A stretch of 64,000 nt of DNA from CAVTLG01 sp963802635 (GCA_963802635.1 CAWDJJ010000003.1:744001-808000); one strand, 5' to 3'. Positions 7,817-17,004 are shown, numbered from the stretch's first letter. Notes: generated from the sequence alone by a model not told the origin. Numbers and translations are program-made.

Positions 7817-8581
7817 CTACGGTGCTTGATAACCAAGCTGGCGAGCCTTGTCAAAAGCTTGTTGCGCTTCCTTTGGCTTTCCAAGGTTTTGAAGTGTGTT
7901 GCCTTTGCACCTCCAGGCACTAACAAAATCTGGATCAAGCTGGATGGCTCGCTCGCTCGCGGCAAGTGCCTCCTTATAGCGCTCAAGACTGGAGAGCGCG
8001 TCGCTTTTGCCTGCGTAGGAACGGGCTTCGTCAGGATCAAGGAGCAGAGCCTGCTTATAACTCTCCAAAGCTTCGGTATAATCTTTCCGTTGCAAAAATA
8101 CCTCGCCCGTTTTTAACCACGACTCTTTTGTTTTGAGCAGTTCCTGGGGGAACGATGGAATGGTGTTCTCCACAACTTGATTTGGTTGGCGTGGAGCGCT
8201 CGTGGCGGCACGTCGGAGGGTCTGGGTGAGCCTGTCCCAGGGGCGGTTTGTGCTGTTGGTAAAATCGAGATATTGCAGCGCTTCTAGCCGGGGATGCAAG
8301 GCTGTTTTTTTATATAAAACGGGAATGATCTTGAGACCCGCGCCTGAGGCAAAGGCCCACTCGTAGGTGACATATTCTGATGCTTTCGCCTCGGGAGTCA
8401 TAATAATGATCAGCGCAAAGGCGCACCTGATCGCCTGATCGATCTCACCGCGCCAATCTTCTCCGGCATGCAGACGGTCGTTATCTACCCACGTCTCGAA
8501 GCCTGCATCTTGCACTTTATGGATCAGGTTCTCGGCAAAATCAATATCTTCGTGTTTGTAAGAAATGAATACATGTGCCAT
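7817..8581 (-). CDS. TIR domain-TPR protein
   Basis: The protein has 254 residues. Residues 1-130 form a TIR domain (HVFISYKHEDIDFAENLIHK, a WVDNDRLHAGEDW BB-loop region, and YVTYEWAFASG carrying the candidate catalytic Glu). Residues 140-250 form about three TPR units (AWRCKGNTLQNLGKPKEAQQ). Bacterial TIR proteins can be NAD+-cleaving immune effectors or scaffolds; the TPR part probably binds a partner. No sensor gene is adjacent. The ATG at 8581 has only a weak ribosome-binding site. It is the first of two TIR genes in the window. Confidence 0.85.
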   Translation of the reverse strand: MAHVFISYKHEDIDFAENLIHKVQDAGFETWVDNDRLHAGEDWRGEIDQAIRCAFALIIIMTPEAKASEYVTYEWAFASGAGLKIIPVLYKKTALHPRLEALQYLDFTNSTNRPWDRLTQTLRRAATSAPRQPNQVVENTIPSFPQELLKTKESWLKTGEVFLQRKDYTEALESYKQALLLDPDEARSYAGKSDALSSLERYKEALAASERAIQLDPDFVSAWRCKGNTLQNLGKPKEAQQAFDKARQLGYQAP

Positions 8582-8684
8582 GCTTTTACCACTCTATCAA
8601 CTGGCTCTAGCTCTTCTTCTTTTGTGCTAGCGCTTGCCATACATTCTAGCTTATCAATTGATTTATGACAACATATGCGCGGTG

Positions 8685-8962
8685 AAGAGCAGGGCTTTCC
8701 AATTCTGCCAGTGCCTTGACGGCAGATGAAAGAAGGTAACATATGGATAAAAAGCAAAGACATATATCTAAAGCATAATATAAAAAAATAGGAAAGGAGA
8801 GACGGACGCGATAAATCGGGTCCCTACGGTTCTCCGGCCATGAATGGCTGGGCACTTCCCCCTCGCTGCTTTTTTTGCCCTTAAAACTTCTCACAAAAAG
8901 AATGGAAGGGCACGAGCGATTTATCGCTTTGAGACGTAGGGACCCGATTTATCGCGTCCGCC
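8685..8962 (+). mobile_element. Non-autonomous repeat element, copy A
   Basis: About 280 bp is shared with 15641-15927 in the same orientation. Common blocks are AGGGCTTTCCAATTCTGCCA, CGACGGCAGAT, AACATATGGA, and a perfect 24-bp inverted repeat at 8804-8827 and 8936-8959 (GGACGCGATAAATCGGGTCC and its complement, extended by 4 bp). The middle differs between copies. No coding potential is evident, so it is MITE-like. Confidence 0.75.
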
Positions 8963-9223
8963 GCTGCTGTGAAGAGTATGGGACTATCAGTGGGACAAAA
9001 GGGGTACCTGAGGTATCTCTCGCAGAGCCTGGACGCTTACTCAGCTTTACTCCACACAGGACATTCAGGCTACTTACAGCGCATGATGCTTAAATCAAAA
9101 GAAAATCGGGTATACTGAATACGGATTGTCTATTGAATAGCCTTGAGCAAATCAATAGATGTTGCTCCACGTGGATACGTAGTGGTGGTTTTAACGGGTG
9201 CCTGAGGAGGAGCCGCAGTACCA

Positions 9224-11407
9224 ATGCTCAAATTTGTAACGCATATTCAAATCTCCCGTCGTCTTTTACTGGCTTTTTTGCTGGCCGCAGTTATTCCCGG
9301 CATCGTTATCTCGATACTCGGCCTCACCTTCACAAAAGAGCAAAATACTCGCAGTCGAGCGATGCAGATAGATATTCAGGCATTTAAGACTTGTACTCTC
9401 GCAGCCACTTATCTCCCCACACTCAATACGTTACTCAGCAACGCCTACCAGGAGCAGTACGGACCACCTGATCCCACGCTGTCAAAGCAGACACGGACGA
9501 GGCAACTACAGGATACCCTCAACCAGCTACAAACTGTTGCCACACTTTTCGAGACAACCGCCAGCAACTATCAACAGAACTACCAGCTCAACACCGCTCG
9601 ACGCATGAGGAGTGTACGCGAGATTTTATTCAATAATGCCGCCGATACACATCTGGCAAATCAGCAGCAGGCAACGCTTAACCAGATATTTAGAACACTC
9701 TGGCCCGATTATATAACGACCCAGAAACAAGTTATAGCAGCCATTAAGGCCAAAGCACCACGCATACACGTTAAGCAATTGCGCACACAAGCACAGAATA
9801 AAGGCATATTGCTAGAAAACTCCTGGAATCAGGTGGCACAAATAACGGAGGAGATGAGCTATCACACAGCACAGATCAATCAAGCCAGGACGAACCCCTT
9901 TCTAGTAGCGACGCTGATCGCCTTCTTGAGCATAATTATCGTCGTCACAGCAATTGGCTACGTCGTGCACCTGACCATCACGCGTCCGTTACATCAACTG
10001 ACGATGTTGACCAGGCGCATTGCTAGAGGAGATACAAACGCGCGTGCGACGATCAGCGGCAAAGATGAGATTTATCTGGTCGCGCAGTCAATGAACAATA
10101 TGTTGGACAATATTGTTCACCTTATCCAGGAGACACAGTGGCAACGTGACACCCTGCAAGCGCAAGTAGAAAAACTGGTCAGCGAGGTTAGCGGCGTTGG
10201 CGAAGGCGATCTGCGTGTACAAGCGGAAGTGACTACCAATACGCTAGGAGTGCTGGCCGACTCCTTCAATTATATGGTAGAAGAGCTGGGAAGCCTGGTC
10301 GTCCGTGTGAAAAAAGTCTCTCACGAAGTCGATAATTCCACTGTTGCTATCCTGGATCGTATGACACAATTGGTAGAAACTGGTAATCGACAACTCCAGC
10401 AGATCAGCGAAGCAGATACAGAAATAGGGCGTCTGACAATTTCCAGCCGCCAGGTCGCAGAACGTTCACAGATTCTTTATGGCGTAGCACGAATAGCACG
10501 ACAGAACGCCCAACTGGGACGTGAGTCGGTCATGCATGCAGCTGAGGGCATGGGACATATTAATGAAAATGTGCAGACAACAGCCAGCAAAGTACAAACA
10601 TTGGAAGAACGTTCCCGTGAGATCGATGAGATTGTAGAAGCAATTTCAGGCATTGCCTATCAAACAAATCGTCTGGCCCTGGATGCAGCAATTCAAGCCG
10701 CGATGGCAGGCGAGAACGGTAAGGGGTTTGGTGCAGTCGCCGCCGATATTCGCCGCCTGGCAGAACGCTCCAAAGATCAAGCCAACATGATTACAGCTAT
10801 CGTACGTAACGTTCGTGAAGAGATCAATGCAGTAGCCATCTCTATGCTGGATACCGAACGCGAGACAGCCACAGGCACACGGCTCACACAAGATACTGGC
10901 ACCGCACTGGAATCCATCTTTGCAGCGGTAGAACATCAGGCACGCGAGATTGAAAACATCAATCAGGTCGCAATGCAACAATTACAATCCTCGACTGCCA
11001 TCGCACATATTATGAAGGGTATATCAGAATTGATCCGTTTTGGGAGTAATAGTACGCGTAATGCATCTCAATACATGGAACATCTGGTCAGGTTGGTTGA
11101 GCAGCTACGCGTGTCCGTAGAAGCCTTCAAATTGCGCGAGAATCAGTACTATGCTATTCCTAATACAGGAGCACTACCTCCGCTGGATGACGAGCCAGAG
11201 AAACCATTGACCGTAAGTGGTGTCTTCCGTAAAGTTAATGCGAATGCTCAGGCCACCCATGTCTCGGGCATGGGAACTACGGTCGATACACGCACGCCTG
11301 CTCCCGAAAGAGCTGATCACACCAGTCAATTCGACAGCATACCCTCTACCCAACAACCAGCAGAACAGTGTCAGAACAATCAACCCACGCAGCAAAATGG
11401 AGAGTAA
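9224..11407 (+). CDS. Methyl-accepting chemotaxis protein
   Basis: The protein has 727 residues. TM1 is about 12-34; an extracytoplasmic helical sensor domain (about 35-224) follows, then TM2 (about 225-248) and HAMP (about 249-303, ITRPLHQLTMLTRRIARGD). The MCP coiled coil has its signalling tip near 476-502 (IAYQTNRLALDAAIQAAMAG). The tip departs from the usual QTNLLALNAAIEAARAGE at several positions. The C-terminal 80 residues are Pro/Thr/Gln-rich without a CheR-binding pentapeptide. It would relay an external signal to CheA/CheW, none of which are encoded nearby. The ATG at 9224 follows TGAGGAGGAG at a rather long distance. Confidence 0.9.
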   Translation: MLKFVTHIQISRRLLLAFLLAAVIPGIVISILGLTFTKEQNTRSRAMQIDIQAFKTCTLAATYLPTLNTLLSNAYQEQYGPPDPTLSKQTRTRQLQDTLNQLQTVATLFETTASNYQQNYQLNTARRMRSVREILFNNAADTHLANQQQATLNQIFRTLWPDYITTQKQVIAAIKAKAPRIHVKQLRTQAQNKGILLENSWNQVAQITEEMSYHTAQINQARTNPFLVATLIAFLSIIIVVTAIGYVVHLTITRPLHQLTMLTRRIARGDTNARATISGKDEIYLVAQSMNNMLDNIVHLIQETQWQRDTLQAQVEKLVSEVSGVGEGDLRVQAEVTTNTLGVLADSFNYMVEELGSLVVRVKKVSHEVDNSTVAILDRMTQLVETGNRQLQQISEADTEIGRLTISSRQVAERSQILYGVARIARQNAQLGRESVMHAAEGMGHINENVQTTASKVQTLEERSREIDEIVEAISGIAYQTNRLALDAAIQAAMAGENGKGFGAVAADIRRLAERSKDQANMITAIVRNVREEINAVAISMLDTERETATGTRLTQDTGTALESIFAAVEHQAREIENINQVAMQQLQSSTAIAHIMKGISELIRFGSNSTRNASQYMEHLVRLVEQLRVSVEAFKLRENQYYAIPNTGALPPLDDEPEKPLTVSGVFRKVNANAQATHVSGMGTTVDTRTPAPERADHTSQFDSIPSTQQPAEQCQNNQPTQQNGE

Positions 11408-11413
11408 CGCTCG

Positions 11414-12256
11414 CTATAGGCGTATCTTAGCTTGCCTCACAGCTTCATAGAGGATAATACCGGTCGCCATGGCTACGTTTAACGATTCAACCTCGTTCGC
11501 TAGTGGGATACTCACGGACAACGTAGCTAATGCTCGCGCTTCACGAGAAGGCCCATGCGCTTCATTACCAGCAATGAGCACACAAGGCTGAGTGAAATTC
11601 TGTTCATAGTACATATGCGCACTACCAGCTTCTGCCAGCAACACGCATGGGACATCTGCACAGTGCCTGTTTACACAATCGGCAATAGCAGTCCAGGACA
11701 TAGCGGTTTCTACAGGCAACGTAATATGCGCACCAGCCGCTGCGCGTACAACCTTGGGGCTAAAATAGTCCACGCAGTCAGGAGTCAGCAGGACCATCTC
11801 GACATCAGCAGCCAGCGCCGTGCGCAGGATCGTTCCCATATTACCAGGGTCGGCAATAGCGTCCAGTAGCAGCATGACAGGACGTTGCCGCTGCACGCGC
11901 CGTTGTTGTATACGAGCAGGCTTGAAGAGATCTAGCGGCAACACACAGATCACCCCTTGAGATGTTTGTACATCGCTGATGGTTGCGTTGACACGCTCAC
12001 TCACCTCTACCAGACGATCAGCGGGCAACATAGCAGCGTTTTGTAAACGGTCGAGTAGAGCAGCACCTGATGGAGTGCGTGATAACAAAGCAGGTTGATA
12101 ATAAACTTCGTAAGGCTGCAGATCAGCATCCAGCAAAGCTTCAAGCAAATGAGGACCTTCCATCAAAAAGAGACCGCTCTTTTTACGTCCCCGCGTGGTG
12201 TGCAGAGTCTGTAATTTACTGATACGTGGATTGGCTGTGCTTGTGATAAGTGTCAT
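11414..12256 (-). CDS. SpoU/TrmH-family RNA 2'-O-methyltransferase
   Basis: About 280 residues. The N-terminal substrate-binding domain (TSTANPRISKLQTLHTTRGR, then FLMEGPHLLEALL) resembles RlmB/TsnR-type enzymes. SPOUT motif 1 is LLDAIADPGNMGTILRTA, motif 2 LIAGNEAHGPS, and motif 3 SIPLANEVESLNVAMATGII. It transfers methyl from SAM to a ribose 2'-OH in rRNA or tRNA; the exact site is unknown. The frame extends to 12328, but that extension would translate the palindromic repeat, so the ATG at 12256 is the better start. It lies downstream of rpmI-rplT on the same strand, a common arrangement. Confidence 0.88.
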   Translation of the reverse strand: MTLITSTANPRISKLQTLHTTRGRKKSGLFLMEGPHLLEALLDADLQPYEVYYQPALLSRTPSGAALLDRLQNAAMLPADRLVEVSERVNATISDVQTSQGVICVLPLDLFKPARIQQRRVQRQRPVMLLLDAIADPGNMGTILRTALAADVEMVLLTPDCVDYFSPKVVRAAAGAHITLPVETAMSWTAIADCVNRHCADVPCVLLAEAGSAHMYYEQNFTQPCVLIAGNEAHGPSREARALATLSVSIPLANEVESLNVAMATGIILYEAVRQAKIRL

Positions 12257-12271
12257 GTACTTCTTCAAATA

Positions 12272-12336
12272 TATTGCCTTGCATTCAGATGAGAAATATG
12301 CGGCAGCATATTTCTCATCTGAATGCATATGGGTAT
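12272..12336 (+). repeat. Palindromic REP-like repeat, copy 3 (minimal form)
   Basis: This is the shortest copy. It is a perfect 21-bp inverted repeat (arms begin GCATTCAGATGAGAAATATG) around a 4-nt loop, framed by TATTGCCTT on the left and ATGGGTAT on the right. It sits between rplT and the methyltransferase gene, so it would be transcribed as a stable hairpin. Confidence 0.8.
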
Positions 12337-12341
12337 AGAGA

Positions 12342-12372
12342 GACCCGATGCATCATGGCGACGCAACGGGTC
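12342..12372 (-). terminator. Hairpin after rplT, resembling the end of the 24-bp inverted-repeat element
   Basis: GACCCG (12342-12347) pairs with CGGGTC (12367-12372). The sequence GACCCGAT...CGGGTCCTTAC resembles the inverted repeat of the elements at 8804 and 15769, so it may be a relic. Terminator function is uncertain. Confidence 0.35.
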
Positions 12373-12391
12373 CTTACAAAGTCTGTTACCG

Positions 12392-12751
12392 TTATGCTTT
12401 TGTAGCCTCTAGCGCCGTTTTGACGAGTGCGCCAAAAGCAGCCTGGTCATTTACCGCCATCTCCGCCAGGATCTTACGATCCACCTCGATATTGGCAACG
12501 TGCAGAGCATGCATCAAATTACTATAAGAAACACCATACATGCGGGCTGCGGCATTGATACGCGTAATCCACAGACTGCGCATATCACGCTTGCGATTGC
12601 GGCGGTCGCGGTACATATACGCCATCGCGCGCATGACCGACTCACGAGCGGGACGAATAAGACTGTGTCGCGTAGCGCGATGACCTTCCGCCATCTGTAA
12701 TAATTTTTTATGCTTCTTGTGAGCGGGAACCCCGCGTTTTACCCTTGGCAT
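12392..12751 (-). CDS. rplT: 50S ribosomal protein L20
   Basis: The protein has 119 residues, the normal length. The N-terminus PRVKRGVPAHKKHKKLL and the RNRKRDMRSLWITRINAA block are diagnostic. L20 binds 23S rRNA early in large-subunit assembly and, in other bacteria, represses its own operon. It follows rpmI by 33 bp in the usual order, but infC is missing from this locus. Confidence 0.97.
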   Translation of the reverse strand: MPRVKRGVPAHKKHKKLLQMAEGHRATRHSLIRPARESVMRAMAYMYRDRRNRKRDMRSLWITRINAAARMYGVSYSNLMHALHVANIEVDRKILAEMAVNDQAAFGALVKTALEATKA

Positions 12752-12784
12752 ACTACTTCTTTATCCTCCATTCATCTCATTACA

Positions 12785-12988
12785 CTAAAAAGCGTAGGGC
12801 AGTAGACGTTTCAAACGGCGCCTATCGGCTGTTGCCAGTGGAAAATTTTTGTCCATTGAACGGACTGCCTCAGGAGATTTATGGCGGCGCAGGTGGTTAA
12901 TGGCAACTTTACGACGCAAAAATTTGCCAGATGCGGTCACTTTGACCCGCTTAGCCATGGCCTTGTGTGTTTTCAGTTTCTGCTTCAT
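12785..12988 (-). CDS. rpmI: 50S ribosomal protein L35
   Basis: The protein has 67 residues, very basic, with the L35 pattern MKQKLKTHKAMAKRVKVTAS and NHLRRHKSPE. It is part of the large subunit. It is the first gene of the rpmI-rplT unit; the promoter is about 190 bp upstream, leaving a long 5' leader in place of the usual infC gene. The ATG at 12988 follows GAAAGAAAGAG. Confidence 0.95.
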   Translation of the reverse strand: MKQKLKTHKAMAKRVKVTASGKFLRRKVAINHLRRHKSPEAVRSMDKNFPLATADRRRLKRLLPYAF

Positions 12989-13185
12989 AACTCTTTCTTT
13001 CTATCTTGCACGGGGCAACATTTTGTACATGTCTCGACAACACATCTATCGGTTGGAGTGTAAAGGACACCAGCACACCGGGAGAGAAGTCGACGAGAGG
13101 GAATAATCGAACCCTGCAATCTCATAAATGCTCAATCAAAGGCGCAGAGAAGCCTTTTTCACGAGCTAGCCCCGCTTGCGTGACG

Positions 13186-13214
13186 ATTATAACATACTCA
13201 ACTGCCATGCGCAA
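13186..13214 (-). promoter_or_regulatory. Sigma70-type promoter of rpmI-rplT
   Basis: On the minus strand TTGCGC (13214-13209) and TATAAT (13191-13186) are separated by 17 bp. Transcription would start near 13179, giving a leader of about 190 nt before rpmI. This leader could hold an L20-type control element, but I cannot identify one. Confidence 0.7.
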
Positions 13215-13386
13215 GATACGCCAAGCCACTATTTTGTAGATGTGGACGAGCAACTAGGCTTCTCTGTAACTCCCTCACGTATACGTTAGTTGGAAGATCT
13301 GCACAGGATGCGATAAAGAGCAATAGAAACATGCAAGAGCAATCACACCAATACCGCTTCTTTCACGCCGACCCAGCACCGGAACA

Positions 13387-13668
13387 GTGTGTAGAGCTTC
13401 CTGGTATGCAGGAGCATCAGCGGCCATATATACACTCTACATCTCCTCAAGTAATGGAAATGTGAGTTATTCTTTTGATCCTACAGATCAAAATCAAATA
13501 GCCACGACCTGGCTCTCTCTTCTCATAAATGGACAGATACCTTCAATTTCTATGCCCAAGGGTTCGAGCAACACGTACACACTTACTCTATCCCTACAGA
13601 ATGGAGGCGAAAGCAATTTATATTTAGGTGCCGATGCTATTAAGTTCGTCTGCTCCTATACATCCTAA
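13387..13668 (+). pseudogene. Possible C-terminal fragment of a beta-rich secreted protein
   Basis: An open frame without an ATG start or ribosome-binding site encodes a plausible beta-sheet segment (IYTLYISSSNGNVSYSF, then TYTLTLSLQNGGESNLYLGA) ending at 13668. The first 15 residues look non-coding. It may be the tail of a decayed gene; a small real gene with a GTG start is the alternative. Function is not recognisable. Confidence 0.3.
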
Positions 13669-13676
13669 AATTCTCT

Positions 13677-15482
13677 TCATTTGATCCCACGGCGGCTGGG
13701 ACGAGAAGGCCAGGACGGGCGCGAAAGCCATGGAGGACGCACCAGGCGCAAAGGTCTACTATCTGGCATACTAGAAGTGTTGTCAGGATATGCCCTCTGC
13801 CAGCTTGAATTGAAGAAGACGATCCATCCCCAGAGCAAACAAGGTACGCCAACCGTAATCAGTCCCTGCCCAACCCACACAGGACGTAACAACCAGAAAT
13901 AGTAGCTAAGCAAAGCACCGATTACCAACAATACAGCCAACTGAATACTATAACGATGGGCAGAACAAAGCGCCAGAGGCAGCGGTAAAATGACATACCA
14001 GGGCCAGTAAACAGGCTGCAATACGATGAAAAGCAAGAGTAATCCACTGCCACATACAAGCACGAGTTCGATTGTATCAGCTAACCAGAGAGCGAAAAGC
14101 AGAACACCAATCACAACCAGTAACAGCAACGCAGTCCAATGGTGCGGCATAAACGGCCACATGACACGAGCAGGAAAGCGAATAGGTACGTTGAGAATCG
14201 CCGCATCGAAAGAATTCACAGCTTTGTTCTGCCAGAAAGCCTGGAGCAGACTCGACTCCAGACCGCTCAGGCCCCAACCCTGCCAGTAAGGAATATACGA
14301 CAGGACAATTACCAGCCCAGAGATAACTACCAACCCCAGCCACCACCAGAAACGCTGCCACCACGATAGAAAACGTATCTTATGGGCCACCATACGCAAA
14401 AATAAAGGCAAGAGGAGCAAACAGGATAAATTGACTAGTGCTGCGAGTAATACCAAAACCCAACTTAAAATCAACGAATCACGCTGAAAGAAATACACAG
14501 CAAGCAATACAAAGAAAACAAGCACAATCTCAAGATGCATCTGCGAGACCCCAAGCACCAGCACAAGTGGGTTCCAGGCATAGAAGAGTGTAGCAGAGAG
14601 ACGGATCTCTGGCTTTAATTTTGCCAGGATAAACCAGATAAGGGCCACATTGCTCAGATGCGCAACCAGTCCTATCAAACGAAAACCGAGGAGGACCGCA
14701 GGAATATTATTGCGGGCAGCCAGCGTCACCAGAATACTTAGATCCGTCCACACCGGGCCAAAAGATACCGCAGGAACATTTGCCGACGTTAAGCGGATAC
14801 TAGCAAGTAACTGCTGCAACGTATCAAGTGGTAAAGCAGGAGCAGTCGTAGCATATGGATTAACATGATAGTAAACAACCATACGACCATAAAGACCCGC
14901 TAAAAGCATGTCTTGTGAGGTTACACTCAAGCTAACAGGCGCATAAAGCATGACAGCAGCAAATAGAGCAGCAAATAGAAACAGGGTCCAGAAAATAGCA
15001 CGTGTTTGCGCCGGAATGAGAGATGCAAACGTTCTCCGCCTCCATGGCAGAGTCGCCAATAGCACACACAGCATCGCCAGACTCAATAGGAAGAGAGACA
15101 GATTTGCATGACCGATGCTATACGTGGGATTCAACCAGGGAACATGTACCCACCATGACGCCGGTATAAGAGCCTCCCATTGGGCCACGGGTAGCCACGG
15201 AACAAGCACAATCGGTTGCATCCGATCAGTAACCAATCCGTTCGTTGCCAGGAGTTGATCAAACGCCAGGTACAAAAATGCCAGGAATATTCCCAGACAC
15301 AACAACAAGAAGGTAGTACGTGGTGGCTGGGCAGATGCGATTACAGCAGGATCAGAAGTCAGTGGTGTATTCAGAGAGGCTGGAGATACTCTTCGTGTTC
15401 TGCGTGATCTTGCAGCATTTGTTGCTCGATAATCAGGACGTCGCTGCATAGATTTTCCGTCAAGCAAAAGATACGCCTCCAT
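13677..15482 (-). CDS. Polytopic membrane protein, GT87/DUF2029-like glycosyltransferase
   Basis: The protein has 601 residues with about 12 membrane helices after a basic N-terminus. Loops such as YHVNPYATTAPALPLD and the ATLFYAWNPLVLVLGVSQMH segment resemble GT-C/GT87 mannosyltransferase-type proteins that use polyprenyl-phosphate sugars. The C-terminus is an odd Ser/Arg/Pro-rich tail (RPPWLSRPSWPSRPSRRG). The start is uncertain: ATG at 15482 has no clear ribosome-binding site and ATG at 15449 is an alternative. It stands alone, and its substrate is unknown. Confidence 0.65.
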   Translation of the reverse strand: MEAYLLLDGKSMQRRPDYRATNAARSRRTRRVSPASLNTPLTSDPAVIASAQPPRTTFLLLCLGIFLAFLYLAFDQLLATNGLVTDRMQPIVLVPWLPVAQWEALIPASWWVHVPWLNPTYSIGHANLSLFLLSLAMLCVLLATLPWRRRTFASLIPAQTRAIFWTLFLFAALFAAVMLYAPVSLSVTSQDMLLAGLYGRMVVYYHVNPYATTAPALPLDTLQQLLASIRLTSANVPAVSFGPVWTDLSILVTLAARNNIPAVLLGFRLIGLVAHLSNVALIWFILAKLKPEIRLSATLFYAWNPLVLVLGVSQMHLEIVLVFFVLLAVYFFQRDSLILSWVLVLLAALVNLSCLLLLPLFLRMVAHKIRFLSWWQRFWWWLGLVVISGLVIVLSYIPYWQGWGLSGLESSLLQAFWQNKAVNSFDAAILNVPIRFPARVMWPFMPHHWTALLLLVVIGVLLFALWLADTIELVLVCGSGLLLLFIVLQPVYWPWYVILPLPLALCSAHRYSIQLAVLLVIGALLSYYFWLLRPVWVGQGLITVGVPCLLWGWIVFFNSSWQRAYPDNTSSMPDSRPLRLVRPPWLSRPSWPSRPSRRGIK

Positions 15483-15640
15483 GCAGAGTATATTCTTAAT
15501 ATCAGGTAGTAACCAACCACCAGAGCTTGTCAGCCACTAGAGATCCATCGTCAGTTAGCAGCGTGCAACCTCGTGCCCCAGCTCAGTAGTTATCTATTAG
15601 TATGAGCTATGCATCTGTAACTGTCAATAAACCTCTACAA

Positions 15641-15927
15641 GAGCACCAGGGCTTTCCAATTCTGCCAGCGTCTCGACGGCAGATACGACGGATGAAAGGG
15701 GGGAACATATGGAGAGAAAGCAAAGGTGTATATATAAAGCGCAAGATGAAAAATAGGGAAAGAGAGACGGACGCGATAAATCGGGTCCCTACGGTTTTCC
15801 AGCCATGAATGGCTGGGCACCTCCCATTTCTTGCATTTTTTGCTTTTCATACATTATCATAAGGAAATTGATGAATACAAGCGATTTATCGCTTCAAGCT
15901 GTAGGGACCCGATTTATCGCGTCCGCC
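15641..15927 (+). mobile_element. Non-autonomous repeat element, copy B
   Basis: Second copy of the element at 8685. It starts with AGGGCTTTCCAATTCTGCCA and contains the same perfect 24-bp inverted repeat (15769-15792 and 15901-15924) and the same TGAATGGCTGGGCAC block. The loop between the repeat arms differs (GAAATTGATGAATAC in B). There is no transposase inside, and no clear target duplication is visible. Confidence 0.75.
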
Positions 15928-16115
15928 ACCGTGTCCTGCTGTCAGACTCGCTCTTTTCGTGAGAGTGGCCGCAGCCTCCCAATCCAGAACTGAAAAGCCC
16001 TGTACAAGAGCAAACCATAGCAACACAGAAAAATGGATCTTTGCATTTGCACATTACCACTTTTGATAGGCACAAAAAAGAATAGAAAGTTGAAAATTTG
16101 TCTATCCCTATTCCC

Positions 16116-16144
16116 TTGCCAGATATGGTGAACAATGGTATAAT
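16116..16144 (+). promoter_or_regulatory. Sigma70-type promoter of rpsF-ssb-rpsR
   Basis: TTGCCA (16116-16121), a 17-bp spacer and TATAAT (16139-16144). Start of transcription is expected near 16151, about 230 nt before rpsF. Confidence 0.75.
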
Positions 16145-16234
16145 GCGCGGTATTGACACCCTTCAAAAGCATGTCGGGTCCCTTAAAAAGCCCCGCCACG
16201 TATGTCACATATGTAAAGAAGGGAAATGTCGTCA

Positions 16235-16260
16235 CCCACATTTCGTGTGGGGAGATTTTT
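16235..16260 (+). terminator. Attenuator-like hairpin in the rpsF leader
   Basis: CCCACA-TTTCG-TGTGGG (16235-16251) is followed by GAGATTTTT. It lies inside the 5' leader, so it may act as an attenuator or a site for S6/S18 feedback; function is inferred. Confidence 0.45.
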
Positions 16261-16382
16261 GCTGAGGCCGCGCATCAACGAGCGGCATCTGACGTTCAGC
16301 ATCAACGCCAAGTTGGTGCTCCACCTGCTCCGGCTGCTGAAAACGCAGACCAGAAGCATACCCAGAGGAAGGAGGTGGCTTC

Positions 16383-16925
16383 GTGAGGCGAGATTACGAA
16401 CTAGCATTCATTCTCAACCCCGAAGTCAGCGAAGAGGAGACACGTTCCATCCTGGATCGTATCGACCAGATCGTCGCTAATCATGGCGGTCAAGTAGTAA
16501 AAGTAAATCAATGGGGGCGTCGTCGCCTGGCTTATCCAATTGAGCGCCATCGCGATGGGTTCTATGTCTTCATTGACATGATTTTGACTGCTGAGACTGT
16601 GATCGAACTCGAACGTACACTCAAAGTTTCTGAAGTCGTTCTTCGGCACATGGTTAAGAAACGCGATCCAAAAGTGGTTCAGAAAGAGCGCGAAGAGCGC
16701 GAGGCACGTACAGCCGTTGCCGCTGCCGCCGCAGAAGCGGCTGCCGCTAATGCAGCCAGTGCCGCCACAGCGGAAAGCACACCGGTAGCCGTCGCAGAAG
16801 CAGAGCCAGCGCTCGCAACTGAGGAGCAACCAGCAGAAGCACCGGAAGAGACACCCGTTCTCAGTGCCGAAGAGTTGGAAAGCGCTCCTCCTGCTACCGA
16901 GGAAACGGAAACTGTCGAAGCTTAG
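16383..16925 (+). CDS. rpsF: 30S ribosomal protein S6 with long acidic Ala-rich tail
   Basis: The protein has 180 residues. The first 100 are canonical S6 (RRDYELAFILNPEVSEEE, then GRRRLAYPIERHRDGFYVF). Residues from about 105 form an Ala/Glu-rich tail (AAAAAEAAAANAASAATAES), about 75 residues longer than a minimal S6. S6 binds S18 on the small-subunit platform. The start is a GTG preceded by the strong site GGAAGGAGGT. It is first in a transcript with ssb and rpsR. Confidence 0.95.
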   Translation: MRRDYELAFILNPEVSEEETRSILDRIDQIVANHGGQVVKVNQWGRRRLAYPIERHRDGFYVFIDMILTAETVIELERTLKVSEVVLRHMVKKRDPKVVQKEREEREARTAVAAAAAEAAAANAASAATAESTPVAVAEAEPALATEEQPAEAPEETPVLSAEELESAPPATEETETVEA

Positions 16926-17004
16926 TAGAAATACGTTTGGGTATGGTCATCCAACTATTAAACAAGGGGTTAGGGTGGTATAACACGTCGAAAGGATTTG
17001 CTCA

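Noticed and set aside
12257..12328. N-terminal extension of the RNA methyltransferase
   Set aside because: It would translate the palindromic repeat, whereas family homology starts right after the ATG at 12256.
13060..13200. tRNA-like T-arm text (GGGTTCGATTATTCCC on the minus strand)
   Set aside because: The loop size is wrong, and no acceptor, D or anticodon stems can be drawn around it.
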